Part shown: one piece after another, positions 17,251 through 26,093 of the stretch | Numbering within the stretch: the stretch's first letter is position 1 | Layout: the number at the start of each line of letters is the position of its first letter | Source: Bowmanella dokdonensis | Lineage (GTDB): Bacteria > Pseudomonadota > Gammaproteobacteria > Enterobacterales > Alteromonadaceae | Length of the DNA stretch: 64,000 bases | Assembly: GCF_017254865.1 (NCBI RefSeq) | Contig: NZ_JAFKCV010000010.1 | Location: forward strand, 62,001-126,000 | Direction of reading: 5' to 3' | Notes under the pieces: generated by a model | What the model was told of the DNA's origin: nothing | What the model saw: the letters and a program-made list of their open reading frames with translations, nothing else | The model's database searches: none | Made by a program: the position numbers and the translations under genes

Positions 17251-17333
17251 CCGGACAGCTCTGGCGCTCATCATCTAATCACTCGGTGCTCATGCGCACT
17301 AACGATTAATCTGACTGGTATAAGGAGAGCAGC

Positions 17334-17891
17334 ATGAAAGACATCAAAAAAATTGAACAGACTGGCCGTAAGACCTGGCTGGCTGGCCTTGGCACGGTGG
17401 GCAAAGGCAAAGAGGCCACTGCCCAGAGCCTGGATCAATTTGCGGATGACGCAAATCATACCTTCAGTGCCTTGATCGAACGCGGTATTCAGGTCGAGGA
17501 TACATTGAAAGAGCGTTTCCAGTTGCCCCAGTGGCTTAACCAGCGCATTGCAGCCATACGCCATCGTCTGGCCCCGGGGCAGGATGAATTGGAGCAGGTC
17601 ACCGAGAGGCTGGATGAAACGCTGAAATTGCTGGATAAGCTGGTGGCGGTGGAAGCAGAACGTATCAAGCGGGTCGAGGCGGCAACCAGCCAGGTGCCTG
17701 CTGAAAACACCAAGAAACCGGCGACCCGTCGCACTGCCGCTCGCTCTCAGTCCACCTCGGCCAAACCCGCTGTTGAGGCCAAGGAAGGGACGGGGGCCCC
17801 TGCGTCTAAGCAAAACGCTGCGCCGGCCAGCACCAGGCGCAAGACAACTGCCCAGCGCAAGGGTGCCAGCAGCACGGCGACAAAAAATTAG
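17334..17891 (+). CDS. Phasin family protein with basic Ala/Lys/Pro tail
   Basis: 185 residues. The first 115 are a phasin domain (RKTWLAGLGTVGKGKEAT at about 12-29, then amphipathic helices). Residues 116-185 form a low-complexity tail rich in Ala, Lys, Arg, Thr and Ser, in the style of PhaF/AlgP proteins that link granules to DNA. AAGGAGAGC precedes the ATG. It is paralogous in its N-terminal half to the phasin immediately upstream, which suggests tandem duplication plus acquisition of the nucleic-acid-binding tail. Binding to DNA is inferred from composition only. Confidence 0.82.
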   Translation: MKDIKKIEQTGRKTWLAGLGTVGKGKEATAQSLDQFADDANHTFSALIERGIQVEDTLKERFQLPQWLNQRIAAIRHRLAPGQDELEQVTERLDETLKLLDKLVAVEAERIKRVEAATSQVPAENTKKPATRRTAARSQSTSAKPAVEAKEGTGAPASKQNAAPASTRRKTTAQRKGASSTATKN

Positions 17892-17909
17892 ACAGACAGG
17901 AAGTCAGGA

Positions 17910-17934
17910 CCGGGCCAGAGCCCGGTTTTTTTAT
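17910..17934 (+). terminator. Intrinsic terminator after second phasin
   Basis: CCGGG - CCAGAG - CCCGG followed by seven T residues, about 20 bases past the stop codon. Confidence 0.85.
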
Positions 17935-17970
17935 TGGTATTACTTGCCCCGTCAGCTCGCTCATCCGGGA

Positions 17971-19449
17971 TCAGCCGCTGACCAGTCGCAGTTTCTCAGG
18001 ATGGCTTGACAGAATCCGGGCTTCCCGGGCCTTGAGCAGCGTCAGGTAGTGGCGGAAATGCTTGCTTATCTGCGTGCTGCGTTTGATCAGGTCGAGCTGT
18101 GACCAGGTGGCCCTTTCACCGCTTTTTATCAAATCTCTGATGCTCTGTTCACTGGGATTGGCCAGCAGGTATTTCAGACTGCTGAGGTTGCGCTGTGGCA
18201 GGATATTCACGTCGCCTACATATTGCTGGTCAATAATGGAACGCAACTTGTGTATGCCCAGTTTGGCCGCTTTGCCCGGTACCATATTTTCCAACACATC
18301 AAAGGCATAGATGCTGTTGCTCTTGGCCAGATTGGTCAGGTGCCGCTTGGTCAGGGCCAGCAGCCCTTTACTGTGCTGTTTGCGCCTGGACAGGAAAGGG
18401 ACCGCCAGGGGATTGGTCTGGCTGACAATACTGTGATTCACTCCGTACAATCTGGCCAGGCGTGTAAAGGGTAAATCTGCCATCAGCGAGCCGTCGGCAA
18501 ACTTGCGGTTGGGGATGTAAGGCACAATATCCCCCGCCTGGTTGCGGGCTTTGAGCTGAACCGGTGCGAACACCAGTGGAATGGCGCAGGAAGCCCGAAC
18601 CGCCTGGGTAATGATGGCATTGGGGGAAGTTTTGGTATTGAGCAGTCTGGAATACTGATGCAGATCGGCCGGTGATACGGTAATGGTCACATGACGCCCG
18701 GTCAGTCGGTAGGCATCCTCGAACGTCACCAGGTCAAAGAGTTCAATCAGGGCATTTTCAAGATTGGTGCTGTCCAGCCAGGAACCCTTACCGGGACCGC
18801 GCCACATGCTCCATTTGTTGAAGCGCTCGAAGATGGCTTCGGCCGATAGCATCTCACCCAACTGGTCATCGGAACGTGTCGCAGCCAATGCGGCGACAAT
18901 GGAGCCGGCACTGGCCCCTGAGATCACATTGGGCAGCAGCTCATGTTCCAGCAAGGAGCGGACCACCCCACAATGAAAGAAGCCAAGGCCAGCTCCCCCG
19001 CTCAGCATCAGACAACTCTGGCCATAGGCGTAGCTGGTTTCTTCAAAGAATGACAACTTCTCATGAAAGTCGATGTCCTTCTCATCGGCGTTGTAGATAA
19101 ATTCCAGGGCTGAGCAGACCTCATCGAGAAATTCCTGAATCAGGTACTTGGTGCCGACTTTGGCATGATTGCCCAGCAGTGGATTGGAAATATTGGCCAG
19201 ATTACCGTGGATCCCCTCGTGCAGGATAAACATGAGACCGGCTGCGTCCTGATTGGCTTTGGCAGTCTTGATGCGCTGCACCCGTTTCTGGATCAGCCTG
19301 TAGTCATAGTCGGGGGACTTGTCCTCGGCTTTCCATTCTTCGGCTCCGGATAGCTCGTCATGGGCGAGACTGGCCTGCAGAAACTCGGTGTAACTTTCCG
19401 CATTTTCGATCGCAAGCTCTAACTGATTGAGTTGTTTCTTGTTTGCCAC
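17971..19449 (-). CDS. Patatin-like phospholipase with N-terminal DUF3336
   Basis: 492 residues. DUF3336 covers roughly residues 1-140, and the patatin domain starts at about 147. The oxyanion loop GGAGLGFFHCG, the nucleophile elbow G-A-S180-A-G and the catalytic dyad aspartate D319-G-S are all intact. This two-domain layout is that of triacylglycerol lipases related to yeast Tgl3/4 and plant SDP1, so hydrolysis of neutral lipid or phospholipid is likely. There is no signal peptide, so it is cytoplasmic. A role in mobilising stored wax ester or triacylglycerol would fit the WS/DGAT gene 4 kb away, but that link is inference. Confidence 0.87.
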   Translation of the reverse strand: MANKKQLNQLELAIENAESYTEFLQASLAHDELSGAEEWKAEDKSPDYDYRLIQKRVQRIKTAKANQDAAGLMFILHEGIHGNLANISNPLLGNHAKVGTKYLIQEFLDEVCSALEFIYNADEKDIDFHEKLSFFEETSYAYGQSCLMLSGGAGLGFFHCGVVRSLLEHELLPNVISGASAGSIVAALAATRSDDQLGEMLSAEAIFERFNKWSMWRGPGKGSWLDSTNLENALIELFDLVTFEDAYRLTGRHVTITVSPADLHQYSRLLNTKTSPNAIITQAVRASCAIPLVFAPVQLKARNQAGDIVPYIPNRKFADGSLMADLPFTRLARLYGVNHSIVSQTNPLAVPFLSRRKQHSKGLLALTKRHLTNLAKSNSIYAFDVLENMVPGKAAKLGIHKLRSIIDQQYVGDVNILPQRNLSSLKYLLANPSEQSIRDLIKSGERATWSQLDLIKRSTQISKHFRHYLTLLKAREARILSSHPEKLRLVSG

Positions 19450-19690
19450 CTACTGCACCCTGATAGACTGATTCCGCTTCTGCCAGCACAGAGGACGGAT
19501 AAATGATACCCTGATCAAATGCTAAAAAATTTGAAACGGCAACCTAATTCCAATGCTTTGGAGTGCGCCGGCGTCATTTGGTTGCATGGCCCTGAAACCG
19601 CCGGAGTTTTTAGATTGACCATTCTAACTTCTCTGGTTAGCCTGATTTCAAGCCGCCAGAATCCACAACAACAGGCCCCAACACACTGAT

Positions 19691-20905
19691 ATGGAATGGA
19701 ACCTTCACACTCTGACGTTGCTGTCGATCCCGCTGATCAGTGCCTTAGTGGGCTGGTTTACCAATTTCCTGGCGGTTAAAATGATGTTCTATCCGCTGGA
19801 GTTTGTCGGCATTCGGCCTTTTCTGGGCTGGCAGGGCCTGATCCCGGCCAAGCGGCGTAAAATGGCCGAGATCGAGGTGGAACTGGTGCTGGGCAAGTTG
19901 CTCAGCGTTGAAGAGATCGTTAACCGCCTGGATGCGGTGCAGTTGACCCTGGCCATCGAGCGGCGACTCAAGCAGGTACTCAGACGCATCGTCAATGAAG
20001 TAATGCAGGAGTCGGCTCCCACCCTCTGGTCTGCGTTACCGGTGCAGGGCAAGAACCTGGTTTACCAGCGCATTGAAATGGACATTCCCAATGTGGTGGC
20101 TAAGATGGTGCGGGATTTCCAGCAGAATATCGGCGAAATACTGGATATTCGTGAGCTGGTCATTGAGCACCTGGCTGATGATCCTGAACTTATCAATGAG
20201 ATTTTTCTCAAGTCCGGCGCCAAGGAGTTTCCTTTCATCGAGCGTTCTGGTCTGTATTTCGGTTTCCTGTTCGGTCTGCCCACCATGTTTATCTGGCACT
20301 ACATGCAGAACTGGTGGATCCTGCCCCTTGGAGGATTAATTGTCGGTTACGCCACCAACTGGATCGCCATCAAGATTATCTTCGAGCCCAAGCGTCCCAC
20401 CAAAGTAGGGGGCTTTACCATCCAGGGCATGTTTCTCAAGCGGCAAAAAGAAGTGTCACGTGTGTACGCTGAAATTATTGAGAAGAAACTGCTCAATTCA
20501 CAAAGTATTACCCGCGCCATCCTAAAGGGCTCCGGCTCGGCGCAATTGCTGGAACTCATTGAACTGCACGTGAATGACGCCATCGAGCGCTATGTGGCGG
20601 TAGCGCAGCCCTATTTTGCCCTGTCGGTGGGCTCGAAGGACTATTTCGCCATGAAGGAACTGGCCATCAAGCGCCTGTTTGATGACTCGGACAAATTTCT
20701 CCATTATGCCCATGGCTATGCGAACCAGGCCCTGAGTATTGGCAGCGATCTGCGCCAGAAGATGGAAGCCCTCAGTCCTGAGGAGTTTGAAGGTGTTCTG
20801 AGGCCAGCCTACAAGCAGGATGAATGGAAGCTTATTGTCGTGGGGGCGTTGCTGGGGATGGCCGCCGGGTTTGCCCAGTTGTACTTTGTCTTCGGCGGCC
20901 TGTAA
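19691..20905 (+). CDS. DUF445 family membrane protein
   Basis: 404 residues. An N-terminal helix (about 9-27) leads into the DUF445 signature TNFLAVKMMFYPLEFVGIRPFLGWQGLIPAKR. A repeat of the same unit occurs at about 205-235 (GYATNWIAIKIIFEPKRP), and a C-terminal helix lies at about 385-402. Internally duplicated DUF445 proteins like YheB are inner-membrane proteins of unknown function. The gene runs divergent from the patatin gene and ends five bases from the convergent lipoprotein gene. Confidence 0.85.
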   Translation: MEWNLHTLTLLSIPLISALVGWFTNFLAVKMMFYPLEFVGIRPFLGWQGLIPAKRRKMAEIEVELVLGKLLSVEEIVNRLDAVQLTLAIERRLKQVLRRIVNEVMQESAPTLWSALPVQGKNLVYQRIEMDIPNVVAKMVRDFQQNIGEILDIRELVIEHLADDPELINEIFLKSGAKEFPFIERSGLYFGFLFGLPTMFIWHYMQNWWILPLGGLIVGYATNWIAIKIIFEPKRPTKVGGFTIQGMFLKRQKEVSRVYAEIIEKKLLNSQSITRAILKGSGSAQLLELIELHVNDAIERYVAVAQPYFALSVGSKDYFAMKELAIKRLFDDSDKFLHYAHGYANQALSIGSDLRQKMEALSPEEFEGVLRPAYKQDEWKLIVVGALLGMAAGFAQLYFVFGGL

Positions 20906-20910
20906 TAAGT

Positions 20911-21615
20911 CTATTTGCGCAGAAGGGCCATACCCAGGCTGTCGATGTAGACAGTCGTCAGCCCTTCGTAACCTGAATCGGTGCCAATAAACAGCCAGAT
21001 GCTCCCCTCGGCGGTCGAGGTGAACTCCAGGCGGTTCTGGCTGGTGGTCTGCAGACGCTTGCTGGCAAATACCTCTCCACTGCAATCGCTGTGCTCGGCA
21101 GCCACATTGCCTATTACGTTGGCATTCTGGCCGCCGTTTGACTGATTGCCTTTGTCCAGATTCAGGTAGTAGTCGACCTGCCGTGGTTCGTTTTCGCCAA
21201 AGCCGAACTTCACATACACAGATTCGCCCGGCGCCCCGCCGACTCCCACACAGTCCTCACCGGCGTTGGACAAAAAGGTCATATCCAGTGTGGCAATATA
21301 GCGGGTGCTGGGCTCCAGGCCGGTGACCTTGCCTTTGATGTACATAAAAAGATCATCGCTGCGGTTCATTCCCGACAGCATGAACCCCTGCTTCTGACTG
21401 TCGGTTGGCAATGTCTTCAGTCCGGATTCAAGTTCATAGGAGTCTGCGTTGTCTGCAGGGTAATCCGAAAAGCCGGCCATCCAGCCGTGGCTGGTCTGTT
21501 CAAAGTCAAAGTTCAGCGCCTTGTCGCGGTTACCGTCATCGTCGCTGCCTAAGTCCAGTTGGCAGGCGGACAAGCCCAGACAGGTCAAAAGTGCAATGGC
21601 AATAGGTTTACTCAT
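20911..21615 (-). CDS. Lipoprotein with carbohydrate-binding-like beta domain
   Basis: 234 residues with a lipobox LSAC (Cys18) and an acidic linker (DLGSDDDGNRD). The body is beta-rich, beginning with LNFDFEQTSHGWMAGFSDYP, a pattern seen in carbohydrate-binding or discoidin-like modules. Two cysteines flank a GVGG stretch and the other pair a VAAEHSDCSG region. AGGAA precedes the ATG. The family is not one I recognise; sugar binding is only a structural guess. Confidence 0.65.
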   Translation of the reverse strand: MSKPIAIALLTCLGLSACQLDLGSDDDGNRDKALNFDFEQTSHGWMAGFSDYPADNADSYELESGLKTLPTDSQKQGFMLSGMNRSDDLFMYIKGKVTGLEPSTRYIATLDMTFLSNAGEDCVGVGGAPGESVYVKFGFGENEPRQVDYYLNLDKGNQSNGGQNANVIGNVAAEHSDCSGEVFASKRLQTTSQNRLEFTSTAEGSIWLFIGTDSGYEGLTTVYIDSLGMALLRK

Positions 21616-21803
21616 GGGAGTTCCTGATGGTTGGTTTTACTGCATGGTAGAGAGCTGACCCTGTGCTTTGCTGTATCAAATGTTAAATACGCGGCTACAA
21701 ATTGTATCTGACCGGACTGCCTATGCGGCTGCGAATGAAAATAACAGTTGCCAGCATGGGGGAGGGTGGTTAAGTTGCCTGTTTTTCAGCGCAGGGAAAG
21801 TGG

Positions 21804-22667
21804 ATGAAAGCCGTTACAGTATTTCTCGTCAGTATTAGTATTCTTTTCAGCAATACCGTCCGGGCAGAGGGGCCGGTTTGGAAGATCAGCAAGGGGGACT
21901 CGCATCTCTATCTAGCCGGTACGCTGCACCTCCTGACGAGGCAGGACTATCCATTGCCATCAGGTTTCGACAGGGCCTATCAGGAGGCCGGCACCCTGGT
22001 CTTTGAAACGGATTTGCGCAGCTTTTCCGAGCCATCCTTCCAGCAACAGATGATGCAGCGCATGCAACTGCCTGAAGGGAAGACTCTGTCAGATGTGCTC
22101 GGCAGCGAGACTTTGCAGTCGTTGCAAGCACACCTGGACAGTCGTCAGCTGCCTTATGCATCGGTCGCCCGGTTCAAAATCTCATTTCTGGTGCTGACCC
22201 TGTCGATGCTGGAAATGCGCCGCCTGGGCTTTGATCAGCAGGGAGTGGATCAGTTCTACCTGGAACAGGCCCATAGGGAGAACAAAAATCTGGGCTTTCT
22301 TGAGACACCCGAACAGCAACTGGCGTACCTGCTGAGTCTTGGTGAAGGGCAGAAAGAAGCCTGGGTGAAGTACACCCTGGAGGAACTGCAGGAATTGCCC
22401 ACCATACTGACCTCCCTTCAGGAGGCTTGGCGGCAGGCGGATCTCGACGCCCTTGACGACCAGGGACTGCGCCCCATGAAGGAGGACTACCCTGAGTTGT
22501 ATCAGACCCTGATGGTCGACAGGAATCAGCTCTGGCTGCCCCAGTTAAGGCAGATGCTGGACACTCCACAGGTGGAACTGGTGCTGGTAGGGGCGTTGCA
22601 TCTGGTGGGGGAGGTGGGACTGCTGGCTGAATTGTCTGACTTGGGTTATCAGGTGGAGAAAATTTGA
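21804..22667 (+). CDS. TraB/GumN family protein
   Basis: 287 residues with a signal peptide (residues 1-22, VRA-E). Both family motifs are visible: GTLHLL near residue 40 and its partner GALHLVGEVGLL near residue 265, each with the conserved histidine. The family is related to the Tiki metalloproteases, so periplasmic metal-dependent proteolysis is possible. The start has AGGGAAAG upstream. About 70 bases separate it from the TetR gene in the same direction. Confidence 0.83.
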   Translation: MKAVTVFLVSISILFSNTVRAEGPVWKISKGDSHLYLAGTLHLLTRQDYPLPSGFDRAYQEAGTLVFETDLRSFSEPSFQQQMMQRMQLPEGKTLSDVLGSETLQSLQAHLDSRQLPYASVARFKISFLVLTLSMLEMRRLGFDQQGVDQFYLEQAHRENKNLGFLETPEQQLAYLLSLGEGQKEAWVKYTLEELQELPTILTSLQEAWRQADLDALDDQGLRPMKEDYPELYQTLMVDRNQLWLPQLRQMLDTPQVELVLVGALHLVGEVGLLAELSDLGYQVEKI

Positions 22668-22736
22668 TTCCGGCAGTTTAAATAACCCACAGTTACAGGT
22701 AGTCTGGCTTTTAATCGCTCCGTATCGGGATCAGGC

Positions 22737-23396
22737 GTGGCCAATAAAACTGCAGAACGGATCCTGCTTACCAGCCTTGAGCTGTTCAACCAGCATGGTG
22801 AAGCCTCGGTAACCAGTGTCGATATTGCACTGGAACTGGATATCAGTCCGGGTAATCTCTATTACCACTTCAAGGGCAAGGAAGTGATCGTGCTGGCGCT
22901 GTTTGATATGTACCGCCAACAGCTAAAACGGCTGCTGGCTGCACCTGATCATCAGTTTACCCTCGAAGAGTTCTTTTATTTCCTTTATCTGCTGCTGGAT
23001 GCCATCGCCACCTTCAGGTTTTTGTATCGCAATCCGGCTGATCTGATGGAGAAATATCCGGAGCTGGCCCGCAGCTTCAAGGCACTTATCCAGAACATGG
23101 AAGACGCCTTGCTGGCGTTGCTGAGTCAGTTTCAAGGTTCGGGCAGCCTGACTCTGGCCGCGCAACAATTGCCCCTGCTTGCCGAACAGTTGGGCTTGGT
23201 ATTCAGCCAAGCCGCCAACTATTATCTGCTCAAGGGCCAGTCCGTGGACAGCACGACATTCAGCCAGAAGACCCTGATGGTATTGCTGTTTCTGCTCAAG
23301 CCTCACATGGATGCCGGACAGGCGCAACTGGCCGAGTTGGAACATTGGATCCAGGCAGGACAGTTTGGCCAACCCAGCGGGAGTGATGCCGAATGA
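22737..23396 (+). CDS. TetR/AcrR family transcriptional regulator
   Basis: 219 residues. A classical TetR helix-turn-helix at residues 5-50 (ILLTSLELFNQHGEASVTSVDIALELDISPGNLYYHF, split by eye) is followed by an all-helical ligand domain. The start is GTG with GGGATCAGGC upstream. The last four bases overlap the wax synthase start (ATGA), so the two are translationally coupled. It probably senses an acyl-CoA or lipid and controls its own operon, by analogy with other TetR regulators in lipid operons. No palindrome was evident in the short upstream gap. Confidence 0.85.
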   Translation: MANKTAERILLTSLELFNQHGEASVTSVDIALELDISPGNLYYHFKGKEVIVLALFDMYRQQLKRLLAAPDHQFTLEEFFYFLYLLLDAIATFRFLYRNPADLMEKYPELARSFKALIQNMEDALLALLSQFQGSGSLTLAAQQLPLLAEQLGLVFSQAANYYLLKGQSVDSTTFSQKTLMVLLFLLKPHMDAGQAQLAELEHWIQAGQFGQPSGSDAE

Positions 23397-24868
23397 CGCG
23401 CAAGATTAGTTTTTTGGATCGGGCATTCTGGATCACAGAGTCACAGGACAATCCCAAACACGTGGCCTGTCTGCAACTGCTTGAACTGCCCGGGAGTGCA
23501 GATGGGCAGTATCTGGACCGACTGGTGGATGAATTGCGGGGATTTGATCAGCCCACCAGTCCCTTCAATACCGTAGTGAACTCTTTCTGGCGTTTTCCTT
23601 TGTCCCTGAAACTGGCCGACAGTCTGGATATGCAGTACCACGTGCAGTGCCACCAGATTGAGGATGTGAGGGACAAATCCCAGCTCAACCAGTTTGTCGC
23701 CAGATTGCACGAGCCCTGTCTGGACAGGGACAAACCGCTTTGGCAGTACCATCTGATTAAAAGCCGCCAGGGTAATCAGTTCGCTATCTACGTGAAAATT
23801 CACCATATGTATGGAGATGGGGCGGCGCTGCTGCGCTGGTTTCAGGCAGGCTATCTGGAATCTCCTCAAGCTCACGGATTCTCCCCAGTATGGGCGGTGC
23901 CCAAGCCTTTTCGGGATAAACCACGGGGTAAATGGTTCCACAGCCTGTTTTCACAGTTATGGCACTTTACCCTGACGGTGGTGGACTTGTGCTGGATCCT
24001 TTTCCGGCTGCTCGTCAAACTGCTGCGGATCAATAGTCATTACATGCCGGTGCCTTTTTCCGGCACCAAGACGGTGCTGACCGGCCAGGTAAGACGGGGC
24101 AGGGTGGTGGCCACCACAGATCTGGATTTCAAACGCGTGCAGGCGCTGGCAAAACGTATGCGAGCCTCTGCCAATGAAATATTGCTTTGTTGTTTTGATA
24201 TCGGTGTGCACAGGTTCCTGCATGACTACGGCCACAGTTTCAAGCGTGCCCTGTATACCAATATGCCCATAAACCTGCGAAAACCCGGCGAGCACAGCTC
24301 GGGAAACAAGATTGCCATTGTGCCGGTGCGCCTGGCGCACGGAGAGATGGATCCCTATCTGCGTCTTCGGCAGATCATCGAGAATCATCGTATCGTCAAG
24401 AATGCGGCCAAGCGCTCGGAACCGGGTGCCTTCAGCTACTACACCATTCTGATTCAGTCGGTGGCATTGGTTTTTGAACTGCTGCACATATCCGACTGGT
24501 TTCGCCCCATCGCCAATATCCTGATCTCCAATGTGCCTGGTCCCCAGCAGACCCGTTATCTGAAAGATGCCAGGCTGCTTGCAGCCTATCCTATCTCCAC
24601 CATTACGCCAGGAGGGGGCGTTAATATTACACTGCTGACCTATGACCAGACCGCCAATATTGGGCTGGTCTGCTGCAACACCCACATCGATTCCCTGGAG
24701 AAAATGGCCGGTTATTTCAACGACGCCTTCGATATGCTGGAAAAATGTGCGGACGATCCGTCACTGACCATTGCCGATATCGGCGAACGGGTTGATGAGG
24801 ATATCAAGTCGGTAGTGGATGACGATCCGCCCCAGGATCATGACACCCCTGTTCAACAATCTCATTAG
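23393..24868 (+). CDS. Wax ester synthase / diacylglycerol acyltransferase (WS/DGAT)
   Basis: 491 residues. The catalytic HHxxxDG motif is intact as HHMYGDG (about residues 133-139). A hydrophobic stretch around 185-210 and the C-terminal VPGP, GGGVNIT and LVCCNTHID segments belong to the same family. These enzymes esterify acyl-CoA with fatty alcohols or diacylglycerol to form storage wax esters or triacylglycerol at the cytoplasmic membrane. The gene overlaps the TetR gene and precedes a DUF4156 lipoprotein by 12 bases. With the GMC alcohol dehydrogenase and fadIJ downstream it suggests a neutral-lipid storage and degradation neighbourhood. Confidence 0.92.
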   Translation: MTRKISFLDRAFWITESQDNPKHVACLQLLELPGSADGQYLDRLVDELRGFDQPTSPFNTVVNSFWRFPLSLKLADSLDMQYHVQCHQIEDVRDKSQLNQFVARLHEPCLDRDKPLWQYHLIKSRQGNQFAIYVKIHHMYGDGAALLRWFQAGYLESPQAHGFSPVWAVPKPFRDKPRGKWFHSLFSQLWHFTLTVVDLCWILFRLLVKLLRINSHYMPVPFSGTKTVLTGQVRRGRVVATTDLDFKRVQALAKRMRASANEILLCCFDIGVHRFLHDYGHSFKRALYTNMPINLRKPGEHSSGNKIAIVPVRLAHGEMDPYLRLRQIIENHRIVKNAAKRSEPGAFSYYTILIQSVALVFELLHISDWFRPIANILISNVPGPQQTRYLKDARLLAAYPISTITPGGGVNITLLTYDQTANIGLVCCNTHIDSLEKMAGYFNDAFDMLEKCADDPSLTIADIGERVDEDIKSVVDDDPPQDHDTPVQQSH

Positions 24869-24880
24869 GAGCCACAGAAT

Positions 24881-25195
24881 ATGCGTAACTTGGCAATCAG
24901 TCTTTCCGTGCTAGCAATCTTCGGCTGTACCTCGGTTGAATCCCAGCCAGGGACAGAACAAATCAGGCTGTTGTCCAGCACAGAGGCAGCCCAGTGCAAG
25001 AAGCTGGGGCAGGCGAATGCACAGGTCACAGATAAAATCGCCTTTTTTGAACGTGACGAGGAAAAAGTGGCGGCGGAGCTGCTGACCCTGGCCCGCAATG
25101 AAGCACTGAAACTGGGGGGCAACGGCCTGCTTGCGGCCAGTGAAATTCGCCATGGCAGCCGACAGTACTTTGTCTACCTGTGCCCCCACTCCTGA
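24881..25195 (+). CDS. DUF4156 family lipoprotein
   Basis: 104 residues with a signal peptide and lipobox IFGC (Cys16). The conserved pattern of the family is visible: a cysteine in AAQCKKLG and a terminal YLCP, likely forming a disulfide, with ARNEALKLGGN between. It is periplasmic, function unknown. AGGAGCCAC lies before the ATG. Probably the third gene of the TetR-WS/DGAT operon. Confidence 0.78.
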   Translation: MRNLAISLSVLAIFGCTSVESQPGTEQIRLLSSTEAAQCKKLGQANAQVTDKIAFFERDEEKVAAELLTLARNEALKLGGNGLLAASEIRHGSRQYFVYLCPHS

Positions 25196-25202
25196 GGGTG
25201 AG

Positions 25203-25925
25203 TCAGGGGTGAAAAATAAACAGCAATCGTCCCTCTTTCACTTCCACCTTCTGACCCAGTTCGGCAAACAAACGTTCATCCAGTGAGGTTTCATCCAGCC
25301 GGTACTCCAGTTTGCCCTGACTGAGCGTCTGTGCCAGTTGATTCTCAATCTGATTTTTATGGTAATCCAGCACCCGCTGCTTACTGCCAGAAAGGTAGAG
25401 CTGCAGATAGTCCCGCAGATCCGCATAGATGCCACCCTGGGAAAGAAGATCCAGGGCATTGCCCAGGGTTGAGTTGAGCAGATTGCCTACTGAGCCCGGC
25501 AGAATGCGGCTCAACAGGTTTCTTCCGTCCTTTAACAGCAGATAATCGTCCTGGATAAGTTGAATGGTGTCTATTTGAATATCGGTCGGGCGCAGGGAGC
25601 GACTACTCCGGTTGAATTCTGGCCTGGCGCCGACCAGTACGCGAAGGTGTGCCTGATAAAGCCGGTTGGCCATCACATCCAGTTTCAGGTCGCAATACAG
25701 TTCCAACTGTATGTCGTTGGACCTAAGGGCCAGTTTCGCCTTCAAAATTTTCAGCAGGCCTTTGCCGGCCGGCACCTCCAACAGCAGTTCGAGGGGTAAG
25801 CCGGGAGTCAGCAGCTCATTCAGCTCCTGCTCGTCCAGGCTGAAGTGGCGCAAACGCTTCCATTTTACCAGGCAGGTCATAAAGAAGTATTGCAACCGGC
25901 TGATCCAACTGAGGGGGTGGGGCAA
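25203..25925 (-). CDS. Conserved hypothetical protein, LEA/SMP-like lipid-binding candidate
   Basis: 240 residues from a TTG start with GGAG eight bases upstream; an ATG at 25880 is an alternative. The N-terminus is moderately hydrophobic (ISRLQYFFMTCLVKW) but not a clear signal. The rest alternates beta strands (KAKLALRSNDIQLELYCDLKLDVMANRLYQAHLRVLVGA) and ends with amphipathic helices and a short strand. The pattern recalls YceB/DUF1439-type proteins but I do not recognise the family firmly. It is convergent with the DUF4156 gene and divergent from the HMG-CoA reductase gene. Confidence 0.65.
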   Translation of the reverse strand: MPHPLSWISRLQYFFMTCLVKWKRLRHFSLDEQELNELLTPGLPLELLLEVPAGKGLLKILKAKLALRSNDIQLELYCDLKLDVMANRLYQAHLRVLVGARPEFNRSSRSLRPTDIQIDTIQLIQDDYLLLKDGRNLLSRILPGSVGNLLNSTLGNALDLLSQGGIYADLRDYLQLYLSGSKQRVLDYHKNQIENQLAQTLSQGKLEYRLDETSLDERLFAELGQKVEVKEGRLLFIFHP

Positions 25926-26093
25926 TGGGCTTCTCCGTAGCTGATAGAGGGATTGATTTAAGCTGCTGTTATTGCTTGGAAAACAGGCAATAAACTCTGG
26001 CTTTTTAGCATTTTATCAACAATATTGTAACTTGCTTACCGGCTGGCTATGACCACCGACTGACCATAACAACAACAGGGGAAGGTCCGTATT

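Noticed and set aside
17241-17258. LexA (SOS) box after the first phasin
   Set aside because: CTGT and ACAG are separated by ten bases, not eight, and the CTG belongs to the terminator stem.
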